Source of the DNA: Profundibacter sp033851955
GTDB lineage: Bacteria; Pseudomonadota; Alphaproteobacteria; Rhodobacterales; Rhodobacteraceae
Length of the DNA: 64,000 bases
NCBI GenBank assembly: GCA_033851955.1
Contig: JAWSVK010000010.1
Span: 1 to 64,000, forward strand
Direction of reading: 5' to 3'
The notes under the pieces were generated by a model. It saw nothing but the letters and a program-made list of their open reading frames with translations, did not search any database and was not told where the DNA came from. The translations under genes were made by a program, and so were the position numbers. Positions 34,923 through 43,576 of this stretch are shown here, in pieces. Each line of letters opens with the position of its first letter. Positions within the stretch are counted from its first letter, which is position 1.

Positions 34923-35546
34923 ATGTGGGATCGCAATCAAATGGCCGAACGGGCCGCGCAAGAACTGCAAGACGGCTGGTATGTGAATTTGGGCATCGGC
35001 ATCCCGACGCTGGTGTCGAACTACATTCCTGAGGGGGTGAACGTGACGCTTCAATCAGAAAACGGCATGCTGGGCATGGGTCCGTTTCCGACTGAAGAAA
35101 ACATTGACCCTGATTTGATCAATGCGGGCAAACAAACCATCACCGAACTGCCGCAAACCGCTTATTTTGACAGTTCTGAATCCTTTGCAATGATCCGTGG
35201 CGGCAAAATCGCTATGGCCATTTTGGGTGCGATGGAAGTTGCGCAAAACGGTGATTTGGCCAACTGGATGATCCCGGGCAAACTGGTCAAAGGCATGGGC
35301 GGCGCGATGGATTTGGTAGCTGGTGTTGGCCGCGTTGTTGTGGTGATGGATCACACCAACAAACACGGCGACAGCAAAATCTTGCCGGAATGCACCCTAC
35401 CGTTGACCGGTAAATCCGTGGTCGACCGGATCATCACCAATCTGGGCGTGCTGGACGTGGTTGAGGGTGGTTTGAAAGTGGTAGAATTGGCCGATGGTGT
35501 CACCGCCGAACAAATGGCGGAAGCGACCAAAGCCACGTTGGTTTAA
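34923..35546 (+). CDS. scoB: 3-oxoacid CoA-transferase, subunit B
   Basis: The 207 residues have LGIGIPTLVSNYIP, QSENGMLGMGP with the catalytic Glu (about residue 45) that carries the CoA thioester, and the conserved KLVKGMGGAMDLVAG and LTGKSVVDRIITNLGV. It starts 3 bp after scoA and ends before a set of hairpins that may terminate the transcript. Confidence 0.95.
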   Translation: MWDRNQMAERAAQELQDGWYVNLGIGIPTLVSNYIPEGVNVTLQSENGMLGMGPFPTEENIDPDLINAGKQTITELPQTAYFDSSESFAMIRGGKIAMAILGAMEVAQNGDLANWMIPGKLVKGMGGAMDLVAGVGRVVVVMDHTNKHGDSKILPECTLPLTGKSVVDRIITNLGVLDVVEGGLKVVELADGVTAEQMAEATKATLV

Positions 35547-35596
35547 ACCCAACATTCCGCAATCCACCCCGCGCATGGACCTCGGGGTGGGTGCAA

Positions 35597-35649
35597 AGCG
35601 CCCTCCCCATCGGGGAGGTCCGGGCGCTGCCTTTGCAGAGCAAAGGCAG
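35597..35649 (+). terminator. two adjacent hairpins after scoB
   Basis: AGCGCCC (35597-35603) pairs with GGGCGCT (35622-35628) around an inner TCCCC/GGGGA stem. CTGCCTTTGC (35627-35636) pairs exactly with GCAAAGGCAG (35640-35649) across AGA. The stems compete for two bases. They probably end the scoAB transcript and resemble the inverted repeat at 27.2-27.4 kb. The gap to the next gene otherwise holds only the 19-bp repeat below. Confidence 0.5.
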
Positions 35650-35671
35650 TTGGGTCTTGGAAGTCAACAAT

Positions 35672-35690
35672 GCGGACTTTTCTGCCGTTG
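35672..35690 (+). repeat. 19-bp direct repeat, copy 1
   Basis: GCGGACTTTTCTGCCGTTG. Copy 2 at 36256-36274 differs at one position. Both lie upstream of AT-rich orphan genes, 584 bp apart. Confidence 0.7.
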
Positions 35691-35785
35691 ACGACTAAGT
35701 GGCACACCAACATATTTTAGTAATATCACCTATCTTATTTTGGCCAGAAACAGCTAGTATAACGAGCAGACAAAGGGATCTATAT

Positions 35786-36181
35786 ATGGCGCATTGGCAC
35801 AAGGAAATCACAGATCGCCTAGAAAAGCATTCAGATTATGAAGCCCAAATTGAGGCAGAGAGTATTAGTGTCGCATGTAATAATCCCGAGAGCTTTATGG
35901 TATCAATCCAAAGTTATGCTGATGATTTTCAAGTAAGTTTCGATGGGTGGCATGAGCATTTTCAGAATGCAAACGCAGCGCTGAATTGTTTTGCGTTTGG
36001 TCTTTCCGATGAGTGTCGGCTGAAGGTGACGCTGCGCGGCAACATGGAATGCGCTTGGACGGTGCAATCTCAGGAGGAAGGGACATGGACGGATGATTCG
36101 GCTACTGGATTGATCTTAATCCCATTTTGGCACACGAAGCGCATAAAGTTTCGTCAAAACATACTGCCTCTAAAGAGGTAG
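35786..36181 (+). CDS. hypothetical protein, AT-rich orphan
   Basis: The family is not recognised. The 131 residues are soluble and rich in Trp and acidic residues: MAHWHKEITDRLEKHSDYEAQ, then a beta-like middle (FMVSIQSYADDFQVSFDGWHEHF) and a C-terminal TGLILIPFWHTKRIKF. ATG at 35786 has AAAGGGA upstream; the longer frame from 35699 lacks one. Codon use is AT-rich against its neighbours. It is followed by a CCGTC/GACGG hairpin. Confidence 0.65.
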   Translation: MAHWHKEITDRLEKHSDYEAQIEAESISVACNNPESFMVSIQSYADDFQVSFDGWHEHFQNANAALNCFAFGLSDECRLKVTLRGNMECAWTVQSQEEGTWTDDSATGLILIPFWHTKRIKFRQNILPLKR

Positions 36182-36195
36182 CTATGGGCTCAAAG

Positions 36196-36215
36196 CCGTC
36201 ATCTGACGGTTTCAG
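36196..36215 (+). terminator. short hairpin after the orphan gene
   Basis: CCGTC (36196-36200) pairs with GACGG (36205-36209) across ATCT and is followed by TTTCAG. A weak intrinsic terminator is likely, 14 bp after the orphan stop. Confidence 0.45.
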
Positions 36216-36255
36216 TTTGGCTTTGCCGGTATATACTGGCCTGAAGGGCGGCTGA

Positions 36256-36274
36256 GCGGACTTTGCTGCCGTTG
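36256..36274 (+). repeat. 19-bp direct repeat, copy 2
   Basis: GCGGACTTTGCTGCCGTTG, one mismatch from copy 1 at 35672-35690. It ends 7 bp before the ATG at 36282. The two copies bracket the first orphan gene. Confidence 0.7.
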
Positions 36275-36281
36275 CGCTTGA

Positions 36282-36806
36282 ATGAAAAGATTGGATTCGA
36301 TACCATCTGCTTGTATGGATCAGCTCGCAGTAAAAATACGTCAATCATTTGGTTCTGGAACGCCACCGCCGTTCCCTGATTTCGGCCCCAACTGGAAGTT
36401 CAGCGAAGCCTTCGAAGAAACTGGCTATTTTGTAGGCAAGGCATGGGATGCCCTCTCGGTCTCGGATTTTGAGACCTACACTTGCTGCCATTCGTTCTTC
36501 CCCGACAATGCTGCATCATACTATTTTGGTGCAAATATGTATGTCGAATGCGTTTCCAAAAAATATTGGTCTTACGCTATGAGCCAGCTGTTCATGGATT
36601 TAGATTGGCGATTTTCTCCTAAAAAGAGAGTTTTTGGCTTGTCTTCAAGGTTAGGAGTTCTTTGGAAGCAGATGACTGAACCTCAAAAATCCACCGTGTT
36701 GGAATACCTTGATCTGGCTATCATGGAAGGGCCAAAAATGGAAATCGAGGGTATTCGAGATGCTCTTGCTAAGGTTACTCATGCGTCTTGGGGAAGCGGT
36801 CAATAA
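36282..36806 (+). CDS. hypothetical protein, possibly DUF6714-like
   Basis: The 174 residues have features such as DFETYTCCHSFFPDNAASYY, then GANMYVECV, DLDWRFSPKKRVFG and MTEPQKSTVLEYLDLAI. The order of a small fold with a YY-ending segment, RFSPKKRVFGL and TEPQxSTVLEYL recalls DUF6714 proteins, often found as polymorphic-toxin immunity partners, but I see no toxin next to it, so this is weak. An alternative ATG is at 36315. AT-rich codon use sets it apart from neighbours. Confidence 0.6.
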   Translation: MKRLDSIPSACMDQLAVKIRQSFGSGTPPPFPDFGPNWKFSEAFEETGYFVGKAWDALSVSDFETYTCCHSFFPDNAASYYFGANMYVECVSKKYWSYAMSQLFMDLDWRFSPKKRVFGLSSRLGVLWKQMTEPQKSTVLEYLDLAIMEGPKMEIEGIRDALAKVTHASWGSGQ

Positions 36807-36975
36807 GGGCTCTAAGCGAAATTTCAACCCGTTAACAAGCTTGCATCATCTCCACCACTATTTAATTTGGAATATGCCGCAACCGCGTCCTCACACCGAA
36901 AAAACCCACCAACATTGTTTCCTTTTCATCAACAGCTTCATATTATCGCCCCAATTGACCCCTAAACGACGGGTA

Positions 36976-37995
36976 ATGAATATGAGCAGTGCACAAAGCC
37001 AAAATGGGCCCCTCCCAACCCCACGCCCCTCAAGGCGCGGGCGCGATATGCTATTTTTGGGCGGGTTGTTTGCGCTGATGCTGATCGGGTTGGCCAGCCT
37101 TGCCGCCGCCACTGGCTGGGAAGAAACCAAAATCCAGCTGGCCAAACTGACCTTTGCCAATATCACCATTTTGCTTGCCCTGTCGCTGGCCAACTACCTG
37201 CTGCGCGGATTGCGCTGGCATTTGTTTGCACGTCGTTTGGGCCTGCCCACAACCTTGATGCAAGATCTGCGCCACTTCCTTGGCGGTTTTGCCATGAGCG
37301 TCACACCGGGGCGCGTCGGTGAATTGATCCGCATGCGCTGGTTGAAACGCGAAGCCGGATGGGTGGTCGAGCGCACAGCCCCGTTGGTGCTGATGGATCG
37401 GGCCGCAGACTTAACCGCAATCGCCATCATTTTGGGCGTGTCGGTGTCGTTGACAGCAACTGGTATTTCAGGCGCGCTGCCCGTGACACTAATCGCTATC
37501 GGGTTGGCCGTGGTCGCCACCCGCCCCGCTCTTTTGGCCTCAATCGTAACATTTACACACAAGATAATTGGCCGTTGGCCACGCCTGTTTGGTCGTATCC
37601 GTGTGGCGGCGCGTTCCCTAAAACAATTTTCAGGCGCAACGGTAATGTTGCCTGCACTTGCACTTGGCCTGTTGGGTTGGCTGGCCGAAGGCTATGCGTT
37701 TTATCTGTTGCTGGCTTGGCTCGGGGCTGACATCGGCTTGGCCATGGCCATTGCTGTGTTTGTATTTTCAACCCTCGCGGGCGGGTTAACAGGCGCGCCC
37801 GGTGGGGTTGGCGGGGCCGAGGCCGCGATGATCGCCATACTTGGCATGGAGGGTGTGCCGCTGGAAATCAGCCTGCCCGCAACCGCAATCATCAGGATCA
37901 CCACGCTTTGGTTTGCTATCGCAATCGGGCTGGCTGTGTTCCCATTCGCTGAACGAATTTCATTAAGGAAACAAAATGCGCTGGAAAACCGCTGA
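36976..37995 (+). CDS. UPF0104/AglD-like integral membrane protein (flippase-like)
   Basis: The protein of about 339 residues has around eight TM helices. Signature stretches are YLLRGLRWHLFARRLG, SVTPGRVGELIRMRWLKR and GGLTGAPGGVGGAEAAMIAI near the end, the pattern of the lysylphosphatidylglycerol-synthase TM/UPF0104 family. Members in several glycolipid loci are thought to move or handle lipid-linked sugars. ATG at 36976 is used; 36982 is also possible. It overlaps the DprE1-like gene by 20 bp, so the two are translated together and likely share a pathway. Confidence 0.87.
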   Translation: MNMSSAQSQNGPLPTPRPSRRGRDMLFLGGLFALMLIGLASLAAATGWEETKIQLAKLTFANITILLALSLANYLLRGLRWHLFARRLGLPTTLMQDLRHFLGGFAMSVTPGRVGELIRMRWLKREAGWVVERTAPLVLMDRAADLTAIAIILGVSVSLTATGISGALPVTLIAIGLAVVATRPALLASIVTFTHKIIGRWPRLFGRIRVAARSLKQFSGATVMLPALALGLLGWLAEGYAFYLLLAWLGADIGLAMAIAVFVFSTLAGGLTGAPGGVGGAEAAMIAILGMEGVPLEISLPATAIIRITTLWFAIAIGLAVFPFAERISLRKQNALENR

Positions 37996-39289
37996 CTATT
38001 CCGGCTGGGGCCGGGTTCATACTGCGACGAGTGAGGTCGCGCGTCCAGAACGGGTCTCAGCACTTGAGGCCATCTTGGATGACACGCCCGCGCCCGCCAT
38101 TGGCATGTGCCGCTCTTACGGCGACGCATCGCTAAATGACGGTGGCCGCGCCATTGATATGACGCGCATGAACCGCGTGTTGGGCTTTGATGAGGCCACG
38201 GGCGTTCTGGACGTCGAAGGCGGCTGCCAAATCGGCGAGCTGGCGCGGATATTCGCGCCACGCGGCTGGCTGCCCGCTGTGATGCCTGGCACAGGGTTTG
38301 CGACAGTCGCGGGTTGCATTGCCAATGATGTGCATGGCAAAAATCACCACGGGATTGGCTCATTCGGCGAACATGTGATCAGCATGACCTTACTGAATGG
38401 GACCGCGAAACACGTGATCGGCCCCAAACGCAACGCTGGCCTGTTCAAGGCCACAGTCGGCGGGTTGGGGCAAACCGGCGTGATTTCCTCGGCGAAAATT
38501 CAGATGATCCCCTGCAAGGGCGATGTGATGATGGTCACTGAACGCCGGATTGAGGGTTGGGATGATTTTTTGGAGGCGCTGGACACATCTAAGGCCACGT
38601 ATTCCGTCGGCTGGATCGATGCGACCGCCCAAGGGAATGCGCTGGGACGTGGCATTCTGGAAGAAGGCGAAACCGGCGCAGGGCTGATCCCCAAGCCAAA
38701 GAAATCAAAATCCGTACCGTTTAACGCGCCATCTTTCGCGCTGTCCAAACCCATCGTGCGCCTGTTCAATAAGTTGTATTACGGGCGGGTGCCAAAATCT
38801 GGCCGCACCTCGGTCAAGCCAATCAGCGATTTTTTCTTTCCATTGGACGCGATCCACAATTGGAACCGCCTTTACGGCAAACGCGGCTTTCACCAGTTTC
38901 AATGTGTGGTGCCGATTGAGCAAGCAGATGCGCTGCGTGACATGTTGGTAAAAATCGCGAATTCCGGCTTGGCGTCGCCGCTGGCAGTTTTGAAACGGAT
39001 GGGGGCTGGCCGCGCAGGCTACATGTCTTTCCCGATGGAAGGCTACACTTTAGCGGTCGATTTCCCCAACCGAGCCGGAGCTGAAGCCCTGATCAATATG
39101 CTCGAAGAAATGACACTGCACGCGGGCGGACGGTTGTATTTGGCCAAGGACGCGCTGGCGACGGGGCGTCGATTGAAGCCTATGTATAGTGAACATGCAA
39201 AATATGTGGCCGAGATGGCCAAGGTTGATCCCGATGGGCATTTCACCACCGACATCATCCGCCGACTGGATTTGAGGAGCGAGGCATGA
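37976..39289 (+). CDS. FAD-linked oxidase, DprE1-like (decaprenylphosphoryl-ribose 2'-oxidase type)
   Basis: The 437 residues show GMCRSYGDASL (about 43-53) and MPGTGFATVAGCIANDVHGKNHH (about 103-125), the FAD-binding pattern of DprE1, and the ALO-like C-terminal half with GFHQFQCVVP and YLAKDALATG. In mycobacteria, DprE1 oxidises polyprenyl-phospho-ribose at C2', the first half of epimerisation to arabinose. A DprE2-like SDR follows with a 4-bp ATGA overlap, as required for the second half. AAGGAAACAAA precedes the ATG. The function is inferred from partner genes and motifs. Confidence 0.85.
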   Translation: MRWKTADYSGWGRVHTATSEVARPERVSALEAILDDTPAPAIGMCRSYGDASLNDGGRAIDMTRMNRVLGFDEATGVLDVEGGCQIGELARIFAPRGWLPAVMPGTGFATVAGCIANDVHGKNHHGIGSFGEHVISMTLLNGTAKHVIGPKRNAGLFKATVGGLGQTGVISSAKIQMIPCKGDVMMVTERRIEGWDDFLEALDTSKATYSVGWIDATAQGNALGRGILEEGETGAGLIPKPKKSKSVPFNAPSFALSKPIVRLFNKLYYGRVPKSGRTSVKPISDFFFPLDAIHNWNRLYGKRGFHQFQCVVPIEQADALRDMLVKIANSGLASPLAVLKRMGAGRAGYMSFPMEGYTLAVDFPNRAGAEALINMLEEMTLHAGGRLYLAKDALATGRRLKPMYSEHAKYVAEMAKVDPDGHFTTDIIRRLDLRSEA

Positions 39290-40023
39290 CTGAAACTTGG
39301 ATCATATTGGGCGCGACATCGTCGATGGCCAAAGCCTTTGCGCGGGCAGTGTCCGAGCAGGGCCACAGCGTTTTGTTGACAGGTCGTGACACGGTCGACC
39401 TGAAACGATCTGCTGCCGATTGCGTGGCGTATGGCGCACGGGTTGGCGAGGCGATGAAGTTTGACGCGCGAAAGCGTGAAAGCTTTGCTGCGATCATAAA
39501 ACGGGCCAAAGCCGAGGACGGCTTGATCAATGTCGCTGTCTTTGTAGGCTCGATGCCGCCCCAAGACGAGATTGATGCTGATCCGAGCCTGATTGGAGGC
39601 ACCGTGACGGACAGTTTCACTGGGCCTGCCGAGTTCTTGCAGGGCATAGCGCCTGAAATGGAAGCGCGCGGCGGGGGCAGTGTTGTTGGGGTTTGTTCGG
39701 TCGCGGGCGATCGTGGACGCATTGGCAACTATGTGTATGGCGCTGCCAAGGCTGGCTTTGCCACCTATTTGTCGGGCCTGCGCAACCGATTGACCCGTGC
39801 CGGTGGGCATGTGGTGACAGTGAAACCCGGTTTTGTTGATACGGGCATGACATGGGGCATCGAAGGAATGTTTTTGGTGGCACCCCCTGAAAAGGTGGCT
39901 CAGGACATTCTTAAGGCTGTGCGCAAAAAGAAAAATGTTATCTACACGCCCTTTTTCTGGCGCTACATTATGCTGATCATCCGGTCTATCCCTGAGTTCA
40001 TCTTTAAGAAAATGTCGATTTGA
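39286..40023 (+). CDS. SDR family oxidoreductase, DprE2-like
   Basis: The 245 residues of the classical short-chain dehydrogenase fold start with the nucleotide-binding WIILGATSSMAKAFARAV (Ser-Met in place of GxxxG) and have a YGAAK catalytic pair with the upstream VCSVAG Ser. The GATSSMA motif is typical of DprE2-type reductases, which reduce the 2'-keto intermediate to polyprenyl-phospho-arabinose. It overlaps the DprE1-like gene by 4 bp. A hydrophobic C-terminus (WRYIMLIIRSIPEFIFKKMS) may be a membrane tether. Confidence 0.87.
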   Translation: MTETWIILGATSSMAKAFARAVSEQGHSVLLTGRDTVDLKRSAADCVAYGARVGEAMKFDARKRESFAAIIKRAKAEDGLINVAVFVGSMPPQDEIDADPSLIGGTVTDSFTGPAEFLQGIAPEMEARGGGSVVGVCSVAGDRGRIGNYVYGAAKAGFATYLSGLRNRLTRAGGHVVTVKPGFVDTGMTWGIEGMFLVAPPEKVAQDILKAVRKKKNVIYTPFFWRYIMLIIRSIPEFIFKKMSI

Positions 40024-40099
40024 GCAACCGCTCGGCACGCGCTAACGCTGCGTTTCTCGCTCCTCGCGAAGAAAGCCGTCAGGCTTGATGAGCGGCGGG

Positions 40100-41311
40100 T
40101 TAAATAACGCCTTCTTTCTTGAGCTGTACAAGATCGCTTTCTGACAAGCCCAGCAAACCGCCGTAGATCTCGGCATTCGATGCGCCCAGGTGCGGGCCAA
40201 GCGTTTTCAACTGCCCTGGCGTTTCAGACAGGCGCGGTAAGGGCGATGGGAATGGCAGCGGGCCAACGCCCTCAACCATCATATCGGTCAGTGTTTTTCG
40301 CGCCGCATAATGAGGGTCCGTGGCAATATCCTCGATCGACATCACCGCCCCGCAGGGCACCTCGCCCGTATTGCAAGCCGTTTGAACTTCGGCTTGCGTC
40401 AACGCCCCTGCCCATTTTTGGACAATACCGTTCACTGTATCCTCGTCGTCAATTCGCGACTTTACAGTTTGGTACCAATTGGCGGTTGCCAGATCGGGCT
40501 GCCCCATCGCCACACTTAAGCGGGCAAACATTTTGTCATTGGTACAAGCAATCGCCACCCACTTTCCGTCCGCGCAATTAAAATGCCCATGTGGGCAAGC
40601 GTTAATAGTGTGAATGCCTTGACGCCCGCGCACCTTGCCCTTCATAGCAAAAGCTGGTGCGATTTCATCCAAAGCCCGAAACACCGATTCATATAATGCC
40701 ACATCAACCATCTGGCCAAGCCCCGTCGCATCTCGACTGCGCAACGCCATCATAATACCGATCACCCCGTAGAGTGCCGACATATAGTCGGCAAGTGACG
40801 TCGATCCAGGTGTCAAAGGTGCGCCGCCAACTTCGCCCGTTAAATGGCTCAGCCCGCTCACCGCATGGGCAATACGCGCAAAACCTGGCAGGTCGCGGTA
40901 CGGCCCATTCTGGCCATACCCCGACACCTTAAGCATGATCAAACCTTTGTTGGCGGCCCGCAGGGTTTCAAACGACAAACCCCATTTGTCAAACGTGCCG
41001 GGGCGGAAGTTTTCAATCACCACGTCTGATTTCGCCGCCAAATCGCGAAACATCTCAGCGCCGCGCTCTGATTTCAGGTTCAACGTGACGGACCGCTTGT
41101 TACGCCCCTCGTTCAGCCACAAAAGCGAGCCAGCCCCCGTGCCGCTGTCAGTGCCAAGCGCCCTTAGCGGATCACCCCCAACGGGATGCTCAACCTTGAT
41201 CACGTCAGCGCCAAATTCGGCCAGTGTCGCGGCGCATGACGGCCCCGCAATAAAGGTCGAAACATCCAGAACGCGGACACCTTTTAAAGGAAGGTCGGAC
41301 GTATTGCTCAA
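40100..41311 (-). CDS. CoA-transferase family III (CaiB/BaiF)
   Basis: The 403 residues start at a TTG (41311-41309) that overlaps the stop of the HAD-UbiA gene (TTGA). This gives LKGVRVLDVSTFIAGPSCAATLAEFGADVIKVEHP at the N-terminus, the standard family opening. NEGRNKRSVTLNLKSERG and SVTLNL follow, and the C-terminal PCGAVMSIEDIATDPH is typical. Such enzymes swap CoA between acids. Its substrate cannot be named. Upstream in-frame codons to 41494 overlap the HAD-UbiA gene and are rejected. It is a strange neighbour inside the arabinan-type cassette. Confidence 0.87.
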   Translation of the reverse strand: MSNTSDLPLKGVRVLDVSTFIAGPSCAATLAEFGADVIKVEHPVGGDPLRALGTDSGTGAGSLLWLNEGRNKRSVTLNLKSERGAEMFRDLAAKSDVVIENFRPGTFDKWGLSFETLRAANKGLIMLKVSGYGQNGPYRDLPGFARIAHAVSGLSHLTGEVGGAPLTPGSTSLADYMSALYGVIGIMMALRSRDATGLGQMVDVALYESVFRALDEIAPAFAMKGKVRGRQGIHTINACPHGHFNCADGKWVAIACTNDKMFARLSVAMGQPDLATANWYQTVKSRIDDEDTVNGIVQKWAGALTQAEVQTACNTGEVPCGAVMSIEDIATDPHYAARKTLTDMMVEGVGPLPFPSPLPRLSETPGQLKTLGPHLGASNAEIYGGLLGLSESDLVQLKKEGVI

Positions 41312-42744
41312 AACCCAAACCACATCTGCCACAGACCTGCGGAGTAGAAAATTAACGACAGCATGATCAACAATATGCCAATGCCGCGTTTGTCGCTCAT
41401 TGCAAAGACGATCGGGTCGTAGTCCTGTTTGCCCAAATACCCAAGCCGAACCATGCGGATTAGCCACCATGCCAGTGGTGCCAGCGCGGCCCAAAGCAAC
41501 CAGCGTGTGGGGTAAAGCTCCGTGGCCTGTTCACTAAAGCTATAAAGAAAGAACACAAGCAACGCGCCAACAACGCCCAGTCCTGCGACATTCAGCAAAT
41601 CATCACGGTCAGGTCGGCCATATCCACGCCCGGGTAAACGCGCGTCCGAGGTCGCCAATGTCAGCTCAGTTAACCGTTTCACACAACCAAGCGCGATGAA
41701 CACCGGAAAAATGAAAACCAACATAAAGCCCGAGGCAACCACGCCCGTGGCCGCCGCCCCCGCCACCACGCGCAATGTATAAAGACTGGCCAAAGTGGCA
41801 ATATCAACCCAACGCATCCGTTTGAGCCGTAAGGAATAGGCTAACGACAGTATCATATACACGACAACAACCAACAAGAACGCACTGCCTAGATAAGCGC
41901 CAACGCCCAAAGCGATCGCTCCCAGCGCAAGGCTGGTTAACATGCCAATCCCTATCGGCACTGTTCCCGCCGCAAACGGGCGAAAACGCTTTTTGGGGTG
42001 CAACCGGTCCGCCTCAAGATCAAGCAAATCATTCACTATATATATAGCCGACGCTGCAGCACTAAAGGCGACCATGCCCAGCAACGCCATAAACAACGTA
42101 TTCAGGCCAAAGTCATGAGCCGCAATCATCGGCAACACCAACAGAATATTTTTGACCCATTGATGTGGGCGCAAAGCACGCAGCAAATTGCGGGCCTTCC
42201 ACCCAGATGGGTAATGGGCCACCTGTTTGCCCGCGGTCGTCAAGTCCCGCGCAATCTTCGAATGTTTACCAACAATCAACGCGCCATCCGCGTGATCCCA
42301 AACGGCCCGATCAACGGCCGAATCCCCTGCATAATGAAATCCTGCCTCGCCATAGGTCTGCACCAAGGCCTCAGCCTTGGCAGCACCTTTAAGGTTAACA
42401 ACGCCGTCCGAGCCAAATACCTGTTCGCTGAACCCGTGGTCCTTTGCCACCCGCGCCACCAATGCCTGATCCGAGGCCGAAGCCAGCACCACGTCACGCC
42501 CTGCCGCAATGGTTTCATCCGCCAAGGCCTTGATCTCGGCGTTCACAGGCAGAAGGTCAGTGCGCAACTCAACCACGTTAACCAGTTCTTGCTTAAGACG
42601 CGCTCGATCACCAATGTGGCTAAATGTAGCCTTCAGGGTCGTAACAGGATCTTGGCCTAGCCCAGCCCAAAAGCACTCATACAACATATCGGTATTCAGC
42701 AGGGTGCCATCGACATCCAGCACCAGCGGTTTATTATCAGTCAT
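41308..42744 (-). CDS. HAD-UbiA fusion, polyprenyl-phosphate phosphoribosyltransferase-like
   Basis: The 478 residues are two enzymes in one. Residues 1-190 are a HAD phosphatase with LVLDVDGTLLNTD, ASASDQALV and YAGDSAVD. Residues 195-478 are a UbiA prenyltransferase of about nine helices with NDLLDLEADRLHPKKRFRP and RLTELTLATSDARLPGRGYGR. UbiA proteins of this branch, as mycobacterial Rv3806c, move phosphoribose from PRPP to decaprenyl phosphate, and the HAD would then remove the phosphate to give the DprE1 substrate. ATG at 42744 overlaps the lytic transglycosylase stop by 8 bp. Confidence 0.85.
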   Translation of the reverse strand: MTDNKPLVLDVDGTLLNTDMLYECFWAGLGQDPVTTLKATFSHIGDRARLKQELVNVVELRTDLLPVNAEIKALADETIAAGRDVVLASASDQALVARVAKDHGFSEQVFGSDGVVNLKGAAKAEALVQTYGEAGFHYAGDSAVDRAVWDHADGALIVGKHSKIARDLTTAGKQVAHYPSGWKARNLLRALRPHQWVKNILLVLPMIAAHDFGLNTLFMALLGMVAFSAAASAIYIVNDLLDLEADRLHPKKRFRPFAAGTVPIGIGMLTSLALGAIALGVGAYLGSAFLLVVVVYMILSLAYSLRLKRMRWVDIATLASLYTLRVVAGAAATGVVASGFMLVFIFPVFIALGCVKRLTELTLATSDARLPGRGYGRPDRDDLLNVAGLGVVGALLVFFLYSFSEQATELYPTRWLLWAALAPLAWWLIRMVRLGYLGKQDYDPIVFAMSDKRGIGILLIMLSLIFYSAGLWQMWFGF

Positions 42745-43576
42745 TAGAAGCCAGCCCTCGCACAGCAAATACACATCCATCCGTCACCAGTTCAGGTGGC
42801 GTTAAGCACAATCCGCGCGCTACCGTCCAAGCGGCCAAAACTTTGGGCACGTAGGCACGGGTCTCGGCGAACGGCGGAACACCCTCATGTTTTTGAACCG
42901 CGCCCTCGCCAGCATTGTAGCTGGCCAGCACCATGACAGGGTCGCGATCAAATTTTTTCATTAACCAATCCAAATAGGCCACGCCGCCCTTAATGTTCTC
43001 GGCGGCAATGGTGGAGTCTGTGACCCCAAACCGTTTGGCCGTCTCGGGCATCAGCTGCATCAAGCCCATCGCCCCTGCCCCGCTGACAGCATCGGATTTG
43101 CCAGCCGATTCAATACCGATCACAGCCAATACCAACGCCGGAGATACGTCCGTGCCGATTGTCGCCACTAAAATGTCAGTGCCGTGCGTTTTGGCAATGT
43201 TCTGCAATTGCTGCAACCGCGGCCGTGGAACCGATTTACCCGCGGGGGCTTTTTCCAGATATAAAACGGCGCTTCTCAACCGGCCTGGCCCTGAATCAAC
43301 CAGTTTTGGGGAAACACCCATCCAGTACCATTCCAGTCCTGTAAGGACAGCTGCTTTGTCAGGGGTGGCAGGATTAGCAGTTTCGGACGCTGAGCTCACG
43401 GGGGCCAACTGGTCAGCAGGATCGACCTGTACTTTGATCCGGTTGGTCGATCCCTTATTAGGCACCCCAACACGCTTGAAGGTAAAACTCGGATAGGGCG
43501 ATGGCGTTTCGGCCATCACCTGAGCCGCAGCAAACACCGCGACAATTGCTACTATGGGTACGAAGCGCCGCTTCAT
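42737..43576 (-). CDS. lytic transglycosylase domain protein
   Basis: The 279-residue exported protein has a signal peptide (MKRRFVPIVAIVAVFAAAQVMA, cleaved near 22) and an SLT domain with VIGIESAGKSDAVSGAGAMGLMQLMPETAKRFGV (catalytic Glu in IESAG). It ends with ASYNAGEGAV and YVPKVLAAW, all family hallmarks. It cleaves peptidoglycan between MurNAc and GlcNAc. Its stop overlaps the HAD-UbiA start, which suggests it belongs to the cell-surface polymer cassette. Confidence 0.92.
   Translation of the reverse strand: MKRRFVPIVAIVAVFAAAQVMAETPSPYPSFTFKRVGVPNKGSTNRIKVQVDPADQLAPVSSASETANPATPDKAAVLTGLEWYWMGVSPKLVDSGPGRLRSAVLYLEKAPAGKSVPRPRLQQLQNIAKTHGTDILVATIGTDVSPALVLAVIGIESAGKSDAVSGAGAMGLMQLMPETAKRFGVTDSTIAAENIKGGVAYLDWLMKKFDRDPVMVLASYNAGEGAVQKHEGVPPFAETRAYVPKVLAAWTVARGLCLTPPELVTDGCVFAVRGLASND

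Noticed and set aside
41312..41494. N-terminal extension of the CoA-transferase
   Set aside because: It overlaps the end of the HAD-UbiA gene, and the family opening (LKGVRVLDVST) begins just after the TTG at 41311.
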